Part shown: positions 43,194 to 54,930 of the stretch, one piece after another | How positions within the stretch are numbered: position 1 is the first letter of the stretch | How the letters are laid out: each line of letters opens with the position of its first letter | Assembly: GCA_037974335.1 (NCBI GenBank) | Contig: CM075760.1 | Location: forward strand, 34,233,609 to 34,297,608 | Direction: 5' to 3' | Length of the DNA: 64,000 bases | From: Prionace glauca | Taxonomy: Eukaryota > Chordata > Chondrichthyes > Carcharhiniformes > Carcharhinidae | Position numbers and translations under genes: made by a program | Notes under the pieces: generated by a model | What the model was told of the DNA's origin: nothing | Database searches by the model: none | Seen by the model: the letters and a program-made list of their open reading frames with translations, nothing else

Positions 43194-46100
43194 TTATCTT
43201 TTAATGAAATGGAGAATTGGAGTAAATGAATTCATCAGCACATTCTTCAACTGCTGCCTGAACTTCGTCTGGGTGACGGCATATATTCCAGTGTTGGTGC
43301 AGCAACTCAGGAGCTGCAGCATGAAGGCCAGTTCCATCACAAAGCCATCGAGAAATAACGCTTTATGTCCCAAATTGAACATACGCTTCCACACCGAATA
43401 AAACATTAACACTGACCATAACAGGATGAAATTGGCTGAGATAACAAATAGCAAAATGATGGATTTCCTTCGACTTTCCATCTGTGTGTCTTTGGGACTC
43501 TCCCCACTGCTTTGAGCCCGAAGTCTCCTGCGGGCTCTGCTGCCCACTAAAATGTGCCTGACAGTGAAAACATTAAATAACAGAATCAGGACAAATGGGA
43601 CACATGGGGTTAGAATGTTGTGGGCGAACTCGACTGTGCCCCAGACTGGGGACGACAGAACAGTGCCTGTTACCTCACAAAACCAGGGGTCATTCAAGAG
43701 CACATACCCACCCAATAACATAAAACACCAGAAAATGTTCTTTAAACAGCTCAGCATCGTCACTGTTCCCAGAACCACCACTGCCGTTTTCTCACTGCAA
43801 TATTTCTTTTTCAGTTTCTGGCAGCAAATGGCCACAAATCGATCAAAGGTGAAACTGACAGTGAACCAGACAGAACAGTCAGTGGCTGCATAAAGCAGGA
43901 CGGCGTGGATGTTACACACAGGGATATACCACAGGAAAAGAAAATGCTCCTCAAAAACAATCGGAATCTGTCTCATTATCAAGTCGAGAATGATAACGAG
44001 TAAATCTGCCAAAGCCATGGCCACCAGGTAAGAAGTGACACATCTGGAGAGTCCACAGTTTTTACGGATGAGGATAACAATCGTGATGATGTTCACTGTA
44101 AAGAGGGGAAATAAATAATTAATTCATACATCAGGCCGGAAACAAAGTAAGTTTGAATGAGGAGATTTTGAGATTTTCTGATGCGTTAATGTATTTTTTG
44201 ATGAATTGAAGTCAATGAGCCTGGAACAACCAATGGGATGGTCCGTGCGCCACAGGAAGGAAATGTTTAACTCCAAAAACTGGAGGAGAGAAAGGGCAGG
44301 AGGCAATAGTGGTAACTGGCAATGCAGGGTGATGGGGTGCTCAGCAGAGACATTGATCATAGAAACAGTGATACTCGGAGCACGAGTCGGCCATTTGCCT
44401 CTTTGAGCCTGCTCCTCCATTGATTATGATCATGGCTGATCATCCAACTCAGTAGCTTGATCCTGCCGTTCCCTCTTTCCTTTGATCCTCTTCGCACCAA
44501 GAGTTATGTCTAACTCCTGTTCGAAAACACACAATGTGTTCGCCTCAACTGCTTTCCATGGTACTGAATTCCACAGGCTTACCACTCTCTAAAATAATTT
44601 CACCTAATCTCACTCCTAAAAGGTTTACCCAGTATCTTTAGATGATAGCCCCTGGTTCTCGACGCCCCCACTATTGGGAACATCCTTCCTGCACCTACCA
44701 TTCACTAGACAGCGACATAAGACAGCGTGCAGTTCGAGGCTATCAAACAGATTCAGGCAGCGGAGGGTAGTGAACCTGTGAGAGACGAGATCCACCAGTC
44801 AGTGATATGGAGAGTGTGAGGGTTAAGTCTATCACTCACCCTTGGGCAGGGCAAAGCACCAGATAGGAGGGGTATGTTTCACCGGGACAGTGATTGAAGA
44901 GAGTGTGAGGATCAAAGCCCTCACTCACCTTTGGGCAGTGGACAGCATCGGACCTTTGAGGGATTTGTTTCACAGGGAGGCAGTGATATAGAAAGCGTGA
45001 GGTTTGAAGCCCTCACCTGAGGTTGTCATGATGGCTCAGTGGTTCGCAATGCTTCCTCACAACCCCAGGAATGTGGGTTAAATTCCGGCCTCAGATCATT
45101 GTCTGTATGAAGATTACATGTTCTCCCTGTGTCTGCCTGGGTTTCATCCGGGTGCTCCGCTTTCCTCCCACAGACCAAAGATGTGCGGGTTAAGTTGACA
45201 AGCTATGGTAAATTAACCCCAGTGTCAGGGGGATTAGGATGATAAATATTTAGTGTTATGTGAATAGGGCCTGGATGTGATTGTTGCCAGTGCAGGCTCG
45301 ATGGGCCTAATTACCTCCTTCCTTCTTTAGGGATCATACGATTCATGCAGCAGAGAGCACCAGACCTGCGAGGCACACACTTCACCAGGACAGTTATGTA
45401 GACAGTGAGGTTCATGGCCCTAATATACCTTTGGACCTGCGAGGGTCAGCCATAGATAACATGCTGAGTTTGAAAAAAATCCAGGAGTGACGCCTCAGGA
45501 AAATGTAAGCTGATTAGTTCATGAGAACTGATGGTAGGACCAGTGTTTAAATAGCTAAACCTAAAAAGAGCGCTCTGGAGTGGATGCACAGGAGATGTAC
45601 CAGGTTGCTGCCTGAGATGGAACATGTAAATTATGAAGAGATGTTGTAGGCTTGAGTTGTTTTCATTAGAGCAGAGAAGACTGAGGGGCGACTGAATGAA
45701 GTGTGCAAGATCATGAGGGGTATGTACAAAACGGATAGGGAGCAACTGTTGTCTTTCGTTGAAGGGTTAGTTATGAGGCACACGAATTAAAAGTGAAGTG
45801 TGGGAGGTACAGAGGGGATTTCAAGAAATTTTACACAGAGGGTGGTGACGGTCTGGAAAGTGCTGCCTTGGGGGATTCTGGAAGTGGGATGCCTCATTTA
45901 AAAAGTACCTGGATGAGTACTTGGTATGTAATAACATTCATAGCTATGGGTCAAGTGCTGGCAAGTGAGATGAGGTGGGAAAGTTGGGGCCTTTCATGCA
46001 TCGGTGGAGACTCGTTGCCCAGAAAAGCCTCTTCTGCCCTGTAGTATTCTGTGGTTCTGTGAAAATAAATGTATTATTTATTGCGAAAAGTATTATTTTG

Positions 46101-49100
46101 ATCTGTATCTAGATTTGTTCTGGTCTTACATGTAAATTTTACATTTAAGACATGACAGGTGAGGGCAGCCAAAAGGAATCTGCAGCTTGTCATATGTCCT
46201 GGATGCTGACAATGTCTGAGATTTGGCCTTTACAGCGATGGGGATAGAATATCAAAGTAGGGAGGTTTTGTTGCAACTGTACAGGGTACTAGTGAGGCGG
46301 CAGCTGGAGTACTGTGTGCAGTTTTGGTCGCTGCGCTTGCGGAAGGATATATTGGCCTTGGAGGGAGTGCAGAGAAGGTTCACTAGGCTGATACCGGAGA
46401 TTAGGGGGTTGGACTATGAAGAGAGATTAAATCGACTGGGTCTGTACTCGTTGGAGTTTAGAAGGATGAGGGGGGAATCTTATAGAGACGTATAAGATAA
46501 TGAAGGGGATGGATAGAACAAAGAACAAAGAACAACACAGCACGGGAAACAGGCCCTTCGGCCCAACGAGCCCGCGCCGCCGTCCCATGGTCAGTGACCT
46601 ATTCATGATTTTAGTCTATGCCTAATGTGTGAGGATCAGGGAGGTCCAATATAGGGACAATTTGTTACCCAATCAATCAGCCTAAAAGCACATTTTTGGG
46701 ATGTGGGAGGAAACCGGAGCACCCGGAGGAAACCCACGCAACCATGGGGAGAACGCGCAAACTCCCACGGACACAGGCCCAAATCCATGTGTCCGCATAG
46801 CAACAGAGATAGCCTCTGAGCTGTCATGCTGCCCTCGGGTAGAGGTAGAGAGATTCTTCCCACTTAGAAAGGATAACACAACTCGAGGGCACAGCCTCAA
46901 GATAAGGGGGTGGGGGGGGCTGTTTAGATCGGAGTTGAGGAGGAACTTCTTCACTCAAAGGGTGGTGAATCTCTGGAATTCTCTGCCCGTTGAAGTGGTG
47001 GAGGCTGCCTCGCTAAATATATTTAAGACGCGGGTAGATAGGTTTCTGATAAGAGAGGGGATTAAGGGTTATGGGGAGAGAGTGGAAAACTGGAACTGAT
47101 CCACTTCAGATCAGCCATGATCTTATTGAATGGTGGGGCAGGCTCGAAGGTCTAGATGGCCTACTCCTGCTCCTATTTCTTATGTTCTTATGTTCTTATG
47201 AGATGACCAGATGACCACATGTTCAAGAAGTGCTCCCAGCTGTACAAACTGGAGCTCAGGGTTTCAGAGTTTCGGCGACAGTTCACTATATTGGGGTGCA
47301 TTGATGAGGCTGGGATTTACATGGATCGTCCGTTTTGAGAAGTGGTCTCACCACAGAGCAAGGACTGGAGGGAAGAAGGGAATGGGTAACCACCAGACAA
47401 TCGAGAAAGAACAGGCAGGTCATGCAGGAGCCTCCCCAGGTTACTAATGGAGATTCCATTCGGATGCTGGTAAGGACGCTGGTCCCTCAGATGAGTGCAT
47501 TCAGAATTTCCGTGGCCGAAGACATGACTCCAGGATTGTGTGCTGCCTCCCTGGTGCCAGGGCCAGGGATATGAACGAATGGCTGCAGGGTATCTTGAAA
47601 GGGATTGTGATGAGGTAGGGGGCGTGGTATTTGTCGGTACCAGCAATCTAACAGTCAAACTGAAGAATGAGGCGTTGCGTCAAGAATACAGTGAGCTCAG
47701 CAGTGGATTAAAAAGCAGGACCTCAGAAAGCTGTAATCCCTGAATTGCTCCAAGTGCCACATGCTAACGAGTACAGAAATAGGAAAATAGGACAGATAAA
47801 CATCCTATTTCATCTCCATAGGACTCAAGAGTTGGTGCAAGCGTTCAGGTTTTAGATTCCTAGATCTCTGGAACCATTTCTAGGTGAGTTAGGACGCGTA
47901 CAAAAGGGACGGCCTGCACCTGAACCACACTAGGGCCAAAGTCCTTGTGAATAGGTTTACGCGTGCGATTGGGAAGAGTTTAAACTAGTTTGACAGGAGG
48001 AAGGAACACAGAAGGAGACACTGAACATTAGAATCCTCTTCTGCTGCCTCTGCTAAATGATCTCAAACAAAAAAACAAAGGACCAACCGCTTGTAACTCT
48101 CTATTGTTTGTTCATTTGCCTATCAAGATGACTCTTCAATGTGGCTCACTAACGGCCTCAACCATCTCACACTCCAGGCCTCCACCACCCTCTGTGTAAA
48201 AACTTCCCTGCACATCTTCACTGAACCTTTTCCCCCTTATCTTGAACTTGTGCCTCCTTTTAATTGTCACTTCAGCCCTGGGGGAAAAAAAAAGCTTCCA
48301 ACTGTTCACCTTATCTCTGCCTCACATAATTGCATAAATTTCCATCAGGTCCCCCCTTAGCCTCCGCCTTTCCAGAAAGAACAATCCCAGTTTTTTTCAA
48401 TTTTTCCTTATAGTTAATACCCTCCACATCAGGAAACATCCTGGCAAATCTTTTTCTGCACCCTCCCCAAAGCCTCCACATTCTTCTGATAGTGTGGTGA
48501 ACCAGAATTGCATGCAGTATTCCAAATGAGGCCTAACCAATGTTTTATACAACTGTAAAATAATTTTCCAACCTTTATACTCGATGCATGGTCCGGTGAA
48601 GGCAAGCTTGACACATGCTTTCTTCACCACCTTTTCCACCTGGGCTTCTACTTTAATGGATCTGTGGACATCTACCCCCAGGCCTCTCTGTGTATCTATG
48701 CTCCTGTTGGTTCTGCCATTTATTTTGTATCTCCCACCTGAAATGGATCTACCAAAATGCTTCACCTCGTATTTGTCTGGATTAAGTTCCATTTTTCCAC
48801 CCAATTTTCCAGTCTATCTACATCCCACTGTATTCTCTGTGTCTTCCTCCAGTTTGTCACTGGAGGGTTCTGTGAATACCCACAGTACAGTCGAAGTGAC
48901 TGAGTCACTGCTCCGAGAATTTCCTCTGTTGGAAGTTCATCCGAGATATCCTGTTAATTCTATTCTGAGCAGTACATTGCACTGGTAGTATTCTTGAGAT
49001 CGCCACATTTCCGGTTCTGCTTTTCAACTTTCTTCCGAACTCCCTATATTCCGCTTTAAGGACCTCACCACTTTTTATTTACCGATGTCATTTGTACCAA

Positions 49101-52100
49101 TATGTACCACAACATTGGCTGTTCACCGTCCCCCTCCAGCATATCCTGCAACCGCTCTAAAACATCCTTGACCCCGACATCAAGGAGGCAACATACTGGA
49201 GTCTCGTTTGCGACACAGAAACAACTATCTGTTACAAATGAATCCCCCATAATTGTTGCATTGCCATAATTTTTCCTATTTCACTCTGCCGCAGAATTGA
49301 CTCCAGTTCAATGATACGTGGCTTTGCTGTTTTCCCTTGAGAGACCTTTCCTCTCAACAAGGATCAAAAATAGTACATCTATTGAGCAGGGAACTGTTCT
49401 CCTCTTTCTCTGCCTCACTGTTATCCTCTTTCTCTGCCTGTCTATCATCCATTCCCTTCCTGTCTGTGGAATCTTACCGTGTGGTGTGACTGCCGCTCTT
49501 ATTGTTGTGGCCACGATATTCTTGCTTCGCAGATACTCCACAGCATCGCCAGGTGCCGCTCCAGTTCCGAAACCCGAACTTCCAAGAGCCTTAGTGAGTT
49601 CCTGTGGTGCATCTTGACGATGGCACACACGGCTATCACTGTTTGTTGGCAGTGGAGGAAGTGAACGATTGTGGAAAGAGCGCAGCTGAAGACACTTCTT
49701 GCACCCATGCTAGGCCCACGCACTGGCGATGTCCCCGCTTTCCCATATGGAACACAGGTAGCATGCAAAGCCATACTTGGAAAATAGTGTTCAATTCTGG
49801 TTGCCAGGCTGCCAGAAGGATGTGGGCGGTTTGGAGAGGGTACAGAAAAGATTTACCGGAATGTTGTCTTGTCTGGGAGAAATTGCAACGAGGAGAGCAG
49901 AGACCAAACTTAGTTTGTTCTCATTCGAATGACGCAGGTTGAGAGGCGAACTGACAGAAGTCTATAAGATTACGAGGGACATGGACAGAATGGATTGTGA
50001 GAAGCTTTTTTCTCAGAGTCGAAGAGTCAGTTACTGGGGGCATAGTTTTGCGGTGCAAGAGACAAAGTTTAAAGGAGATATACGAGGCACTTTTTTTATA
50101 CGGAGGGTGATGGGTGCCTGGAACTCACTGCGAAGGGAGATAGTGGAAGCAGAAAAGCTAGCAACTTTTAAGGAGCGTGTGAGCAAATACATGAATGGGA
50201 TGGGAGTAGAGGTACATGGTCCCTGGAAGGGTTTTAGTTCTGTCACCAGAATGGTCAGTGACAACTTGGAGGGCCCAAACGCCTGTTCCTGTGCTGTATC
50301 TTTGTTCTTTGTTCGCACGATGGATTTGAGTTCTCTTGCCATGACTTACCCTTTAAATTTAATCTTTGTGAGGAGCTTAATCTGAAGTATTTTGTTGAAT
50401 GTATTCAGGAGGAGTTTCTCATTCAGTTTGTGGATGGCTCAACTAGACAGGGGGCAAAACTTGACCTCCGCTTGGGAAATAAGGAAGGGCAGATGACAGA
50501 AGTGTAAGTGGGGAATCACTTTGGGACCAATGGCCATAATTCTCTTGGTCTTAAGATAGCTATGGACAATGATTGGTCTGTCCCAAAGCTAAAATTCCAA
50601 ATTGGGGCAAGGCCAATTTTGATTATATCAGGCAGGAACTTTCAAAAGTTAATTGAGGAAGTCTGTGGGAAGGCAGAGGGACATCTGGTAAGTGGTATGC
50701 TTTCAAAGGTGTGTTAATCAGGGTTCAGGGTAAATACATTCCTCTTAGAGTGAAGAGCAAGCCTGGCAGAAGCAGGGAACCCTGGATGAGTCGAGATATT
50801 GAGGCCCTGGTCAAGAAGAGAAAGAGGCATTTGACGTACATAGACAGCTGGGATCAAGTGAATCTCTTGAAGATTATAGGGGGTATAGGACTGGTGTTAA
50901 GAGAGAAATCAGGAGGGAAAAAAGGGAACATGAAATTGTTTTGGCAGATGAGGCAAAGGAGAATCCAAAGCGCTTCTACAAATACATAAAGAATAAAAGA
51001 GTAATAGGGGAGAGAATAGGCTCAGTTAAGGATCAACAAGGTTATGTATGTGCGGATCCACGAAAGATGAGTGAGATCCTAAATGAATATTTCTCATCAG
51101 TTGTTGAGGGCAGTAAATAAATTACTGCGGATGCTGGAATCTGAAATCAAAAGAGAAAATGCTGAAAAATCTCAACAAGTCTGGCAGCATTTATCGGAAC
51201 CGAATAGAGCTGATGTTTTGCGTCCAAAGGGTTATCTGGCCATGAAACATCAGTTGTTTTCTCTCCTTACAGATACAGCCAGACCTGCTGAGATTTTCCA
51301 GCATTTTGTTTTTTGGTTCCAATTTCCACAGTTTTCCCACTCATTTAACCTATCTACTTCAATTTGTCGCCTCCTCACATCCACTTCACAATTTAATTCC
51401 TCTCTATTGTTGTCAGCAAATTTAGCAACCGTACCTTCATTCCCTTCATCCAAGTCATTCATATAAATTGCAAAAAGTCGAGGCTCCAGCACTGATCCCT
51501 AGGAAAAACATTAAGCGCATTTACCCTATCCATGGCTGTCATGATCGCATACACCTCTACAAGATCACCCCTCAGTCTCCTGCGCTCCAATGTAATAAGT
51601 CCTAGCCTGTCCAGTCTTTCCCTATAACTCAGTTCTTTGAGTTCTGGCAACACCCTTGTAAATATCTTCTGCACTGTTTCCAGTTTAATAACATTCTTCC
51701 TATAGCAAGGCGAGCAGAATACTCCAGGCGCGATCTCACCAATGTCCTGTGCAACAGTAATATAACTTCCCAACTTCTATACTCAATGCCCTGACCGATG
51801 AAGGCCAGCATGCCAGAAGCCTTCTTTATTGCCTTATCTAACTGTGACTTCACCTTCAGAGAACAGTACATCTGACCTCCAAGATCCCTCTTTTCGACGA
51901 TCCCTGTGGTGCACTACTTGTCACATTACAAAATTAGAAAATTACAATAAAATAGGTCCTATTGTCGACAGCGAGGAACGTTATCAAAAATTGCAGCAGG
52001 ACTTTGATCATCTGGGGAAGTCTACCGAGAAATGGCAAATGGGGATCAATACAGATAAGTGTGAGGCGTTACATTATGGAAAGTCAAATCAAGGTTCGAC

Positions 52101-54930
52101 TTTCATTGTAAATGGTAGGATCTTCGGGAATATTTTGGCACAGAGGAATCCTGGAATTCAGGTGCACTGTTGTATAAAGGTAGATAAGGCAGTGCAGAAG
52201 GATTTTGGCATGCTGAGCTTCATCAGACAGGGCATGGAGTATAGAAATTGGGAAGTTATGCTGCAGTTGTACAGGATGTTGGTGAGACCGCACCTGGAGT
52301 ATTGTGTTCAGTTCTGGTCGCCTTGCTGTAGGAAAAATGTTATTAAACTGGAGACAGCACACAAGAGATTTACAAGGATGTTGCCAGGACTCAAAAGACT
52401 GAGTTATATGGAGAGATTGGACAAACTAGAACTTCTCTCTTTGTCGCATAGGAGACTGAGAGGTGATCTTATAGATGAGTATAAAATCGCGAGAGGCATG
52501 GATTGGTTGAATGCACTCAAAGTTTTCCCGGGGTTGGGGATTCGAGAACTAACCGGCACAGGTTTAACGTAAGAGGAGTAATAATTAATGGGAACTTTTG
52601 GAACATTTTTTTAAATAGAGGGTGATACGTATGTGGAATGAGCTGCCAGAGTAAGTGGTTGAGGCAGGACACTGACAAATTTTAAAAGGCATTTGGACAG
52701 ATATATCGATATGAGAGGTAGAATTCCTCGATCAGGAAAGCAGTTGAGGCCACCTCATTTAATGCTTCTAAGACGAGGATCGATAAATCTTTGAACTGTA
52801 AAGAAATTAAGGATTATGGTGAGAGGGCGGATAAATGGAACTGAGTCCACGAAAAGATCAGCCGTGATCTCATTGAATGGCGGAGCAGGCTCAAGGGGCC
52901 AAATGGCCGACTCCTGCACCTAATTCTTATGTTCTTATGTTTAAAGGGATATGGGCCAAATACAGGCAAATGGGGTTAGCTTAGATGGACATTTTGGTCG
53001 ACGTGGAGCAGTTTGGGCCAAGGGCCTGTCTCCATGCTGTAGATTCTATGATTCTTTGGCCCATTTATTCCTGCGTCTTGTTTCCTGTTCTCAAACTTCT
53101 GCCCAAGAGATTCTATTTTAGGCAATAAATAACTGCATGCCCCGCACTGTTTTGTGGTTTTAAGTATTATAAATCCGGCTCCATCGGCAGGGAGAGATAG
53201 AGAGTGAAACATATTGACTTTAAAGAGGGAATTGGATAAGTAACTGAATGGGAACCTTTTACAGGGATATGGGAAATGGGCAGGGAAATTGGATTAATTG
53301 GTGGAGTGAGATCATGGAAGGATCCAAACTTAATAATGAGAAGATTAAGAACATAAGAACATAAGAAATAGGAGCAGGAGTAGGCCATCTGGCCCTTCGA
53401 GCCTGCCCCGCCATTCAATAAGATCATGGCTGATCTGTCGTGACTCAGCTCCACCTTCCCGCCCTCTCCCGATAACCCTTAATCCCTTCTCTTATCAAAA
53501 ACCCATCAACCCGTTACTTAAAAATATTTAGCGAGGCAGCCTCCACCACTTCAACGGGCAGAGAATTCCAGAGATTCACCACCCTTTGAGTGAAGAAGTT
53601 CCTCCTCAACTCTGTTCTAAACCGCCCCCCCTTTATCTTGAGGCTGTGCCCCCTAGTCCTACTGTCTTTTTTGAGCGGGAACAGTCTCTCCACCTCTATC
53701 CTATCCATCCCATTCATCATCCTATACGTCTCAATGAGATCTCCCCTCATTCTTCTAAACTCTAACGAGTACAAGCCTAGTTTATTCAGCCTCTCCTCAT
53801 AGCTCAATCCCCTCAACTCCGGTATCAGCCGAGTAAAATGGAGCTTCTGCCAGAACGGGGACAGATGTGGGACAGTGATAATGGGTGAATGCAGCACCGT
53901 GAAAGTTAGGGGATGGGAAACAGGATTTCAGATGATGTGATGTTTTTGCAGCATTGTAACAAGAGCTATGTGAACGGTGGAATAATCTAGTCGGGATTTA
54001 CCTATGATACAGGCAAGGATTTATTCAGTAGCTGGTCTGATGCAGAGATGGAAATGTCTACTGTGGTGGAGATGGCTGTGAACTGGATTGGAGATGGAGA
54101 GAATATGGGGACAGAAATCCCTTCAAATCAAAAGGCTTACAGATAGAAATCATAAAATCCTACAGTGCAGAAGGAGGCCATTCAGCCCATCGAGTCTGCA
54201 GACCCAGAATTCCACCCAGGCCGTATCCCAGTAACCCCTCTTATCTATCCCGCTAATCCTTCTAACCTACGAATCCTGGGAAAGTAAGGGAGAAATTTGC
54301 ACAGCCGGTGTACCTAACACGCATATCCTTGGAATGTGGGACGAAACTGGAGGAGACTCACGCAGACACGGGGAGAGCATGCAATCCCCACACAGACAAT
54401 GACCCAAACTGGGAATGGAACCCGGGTCCCTGCTCTGTGAGGCAACACTGCTAACCACTCTGCCACCATGCCACCTAAAATCATGTGTATGGGCTCATCC
54501 CAAATCCGATATGGGCTGGGGGGTGGCAGTGAAGTCAGGTGGGCCGGGAACAGAGTTTGTGATGGGAACAGAAAACAATGGCTTCCATCTTCAACAAAGT
54601 AAACGGCAAGAATAGGCATGAAGTTAAATAGTTTGCCCAATAAATAAGAGATAGGGGATACTTACCAGGGACACCAACAATAGCCAGGGTGGGATAGTAA
54701 CCTGCTTGAATAATGTGAAGTATAAAGTAGATCCGCAGTGCTAAGGACAGCCAATCACTATATTCAGAAAGATATAACAGTGCCTGGGATAAACCCCTGT
54801 CCATTAGCGGGACATTCCAATCTTTTATTCTCAGATTCTGATTCACTGTTGTAACATTCCGTTCTATTGTTCTGAGATTCTGATCCACTGTTATAACATT
54901 CCAATCCATTGTTCTCAGATTCTGATCCAT
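43194..54930 (-). CDS. GPR139-like 7TM receptor, two exons, 10.6-kb intron
   Basis: Exon 2 (44095-43194) is preceded by TTTACAG in phase 1 and encodes 7TM segments: IVILIRKNCGLSRCVTSYLV after TM1, VCNIHAVLL with the TM3 cysteine, FTFDRFVAICCQKLK at the DRY position (DRF), PWFCEV with the ECL2 cysteine, SRRKSIILLFVISANFILLW before TM6, and NTGIYAVTQTKFRQQ at NPxxY. Exon 1 (54930-54666) ends LHIIQAGYYPTLAIVGVP with G|GTAAGT. The joint restores VPVNIITIVIL, completing TM1. This is the two-exon structure of the shark 'probable GPR139' receptors, class A GPCRs of the plasma membrane with unknown ligand here. The start is uncertain: Met at 54804 fits the family N terminus and gives about 346 aa, while an upstream in-frame Met at 54930 with a better Kozak context would add 42 residues of a 14-residue repeat and give 388 aa. 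The intron (44096-54665) is filled with LINEs and SINEs. No stop is seen in either exon. Confidence 0.85.
44355..44712 (-). mobile_element. CR1 LINE 3' remnant
   Basis: In plus view it starts with CGGCCATTTGCCTCTTTGAG and TCATGGCTGATCATCC, then the reversed C-terminal region. Many differences from the young subfamily. It lies in the receptor intron, on the same strand as the receptor gene. Confidence 0.7.
44775..45450. repeat. ~90-bp minisatellite interrupted by a SINE
   Basis: CAGTGAT-AGAGTGTGAGG-CTCACTCACC-TTGGGCAG words recur with starts at about 44800, 44888 and 44981, and again at 45391 beyond the SINE. That is four units of 88-93 bp. A V-SINE occupies 45020-45345. Confidence 0.75.
45020..45345 (+). 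repeat. V-SINE inside a minisatellite
   Basis: Head GATGGCTCAGTGGTTCGCAA, V-domain CATCCGGGTGCTCCGCTTTC and CCCACAGACCAAAGATGTG, tail GGCTCGATGGGCCTAATTA. All three parts are present. Confidence 0.85.
45570..46065 (+). mobile_element. CR1 LINE 3' remnant (old)
   Basis: Decayed frames echo the CR1 thumb and C terminus (GCACAGGAGATGTACCAGGT, ACACAGAGGGTGGTGACGGT). The tail CTTCTGCCCTGTAGTATTCTG differs from the young subfamily, so it is a separate and older lineage. Confidence 0.7.
46215..47200 (+). mobile_element. CR1 LINE 3' end split by a SINE
   Basis: The left part (46215-46520) reads YRVLVRRQLEYCVQFWSLR and RLGLYSLEFRRMRG. The right part (46836-47200) reads FFTQRVVNLWNSLP and ends with TTCTTATGTTCTTATG. 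A minus-strand SINE fills 46522-46835. Young CR1 subfamily. Confidence 0.9.
46522..46835 (-). repeat. V-SINE with CR1-type tail
   Basis: On plus it starts AACAAAGAACAAAGAACAAC and ACAGGCCCTTCGGCCC, which is the tail of a CR1 subfamily read backwards. Then comes the reversed V-domain (GAGGAAACCGGAGCACCCGG). It is a clear case of a SINE sharing its 3' end with a LINE partner. Confidence 0.85.
47205..48050 (+). mobile_element. CR1 LINE ORF1 fragment
   Basis: The plus strand carries CR1 ORF1-like sequence: HMFKKCSQLYKLELRV near 47218, and GVVFVGTSNLTVKLKNEALR (about 47621-47680), which corresponds to the VVHIGTND region of ORF1 esterase domains. It ends with ATTGGGAAGAGTTTAAACTAGT. Broken frames. 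Confidence 0.65.
48130..48865 (-). mobile_element. CR1 LINE remnant
   Basis: The minus strand reads ELNPDKYEVKHFGRS, LVRPHLEYCMQFWFTTL and so on, the palm-to-thumb region of CR1, with several frame breaks. In the receptor intron. Confidence 0.8.
48870..49765 (-). mobile_element. CR1 LINE 5' part, ORF1 with esterase-like block
   Basis: The minus strand contains NVVVHIGTNDIGK (near 49110-49070), the SGNH-hydrolase block III found in CR1 ORF1 proteins, followed by a decayed C-terminal part. ORF1 of CR1 elements carries an esterase domain; this copy is fragmentary. Confidence 0.65.
49770..50325 (+). mobile_element. CR1 LINE 3' end
   Basis: The plus strand reads FNSGCQAARRMWAVW-like decayed sequence, then TYKITRDMDRM-like and RGTFFIRRVMGAWNSLRREI, and a tail CCTGTTCCTGTGCTGTATCT with TTTGTTCTTTGTTC. 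It is the subfamily whose tail is shared with the SINE at 46.5 kb. Confidence 0.8.
50370..51110 (+). mobile_element. CR1 LINE, endonuclease-RT linker fragment
   Basis: Pieces of ORF2 between endonuclease and RT: KPGRSREPWMSRDIEALVKK near 50758-50817, then ESNPKRFYKYIKNKRVI and KMSEILNEYFSSVV near 51065-51105. Several breaks. Confidence 0.75.
51117..51312. mobile_element. Foldback / MITE-like element
   Basis: The left arm (AATTACTGCGGATGCTGGAA, AAAATGCTGAAAAATCTCAA) and the right arm (GCTGAGATTTTCCAGCATTT, TTTTGGTTCCAATTTCC) are inverted complements of about 55-60 bp. The centre contains a GGCAGCATTTATCGG/CGTCCAAAGG stretch. Related fragments lie at 4386, 17466, 34973 and 63360. It codes for nothing and is likely a nonautonomous DNA element. 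Confidence 0.6.
51320..51930 (-). mobile_element. CR1 LINE remnant
   Basis: The minus strand reads LEPRLFAIYMNDLDEGNE, ASGMLAFIGQGIEYRSWEVI and RLDRLGLITLERRRLRGDLV with gaps. The catalytic Asp pair is altered (FADN). Confidence 0.8.
51935..52720 (+). mobile_element. CR1 LINE remnant
   Basis: A long open plus frame of about 247 codons covers DKCEALHYGKSNQGST, LVRPHLEYCVQFWSPC and RLDKLELLSLSHRRLRGDL. It lies head to head with the minus remnant just before it. Confidence 0.85.
52725..53056 (+). mobile_element. Two stacked CR1 3' tails
   Basis: 52725-52944 ends with CGACTCCTGCACC and TTCTTATGTTCTTATG. 52945-53056 carries a different tail, GGGCCAAGGGCCTGTCTCCATG and a TTCTATGATTC end. The arrangement fits insertion of the first into the 3' UTR of the second. 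Confidence 0.75.
53346..53837 (-). mobile_element. CR1 LINE 3' end
   Basis: The young subfamily: LGLYSLEFRRMRGDLIETYR to FFTQRVVNLWNSLP, 3' UTR and tail (AAGAACATAAGAACATAAG in plus view). Truncated to about 490 bp. In the receptor intron, on the gene's strand. Confidence 0.92.
54147..54475 (-). repeat. V-SINE, near full length
   Basis: In plus view: reversed tail (CCTACAGTGCAGAAGGAGGC), reversed V-domain (GGGACGAAACTGGAGGAGAC) and reversed head (GGAACCCGGGTCCCTG, AACACTGCTAACCACTCTGC). It lies about 190 bp from receptor exon 1. Confidence 0.88.
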
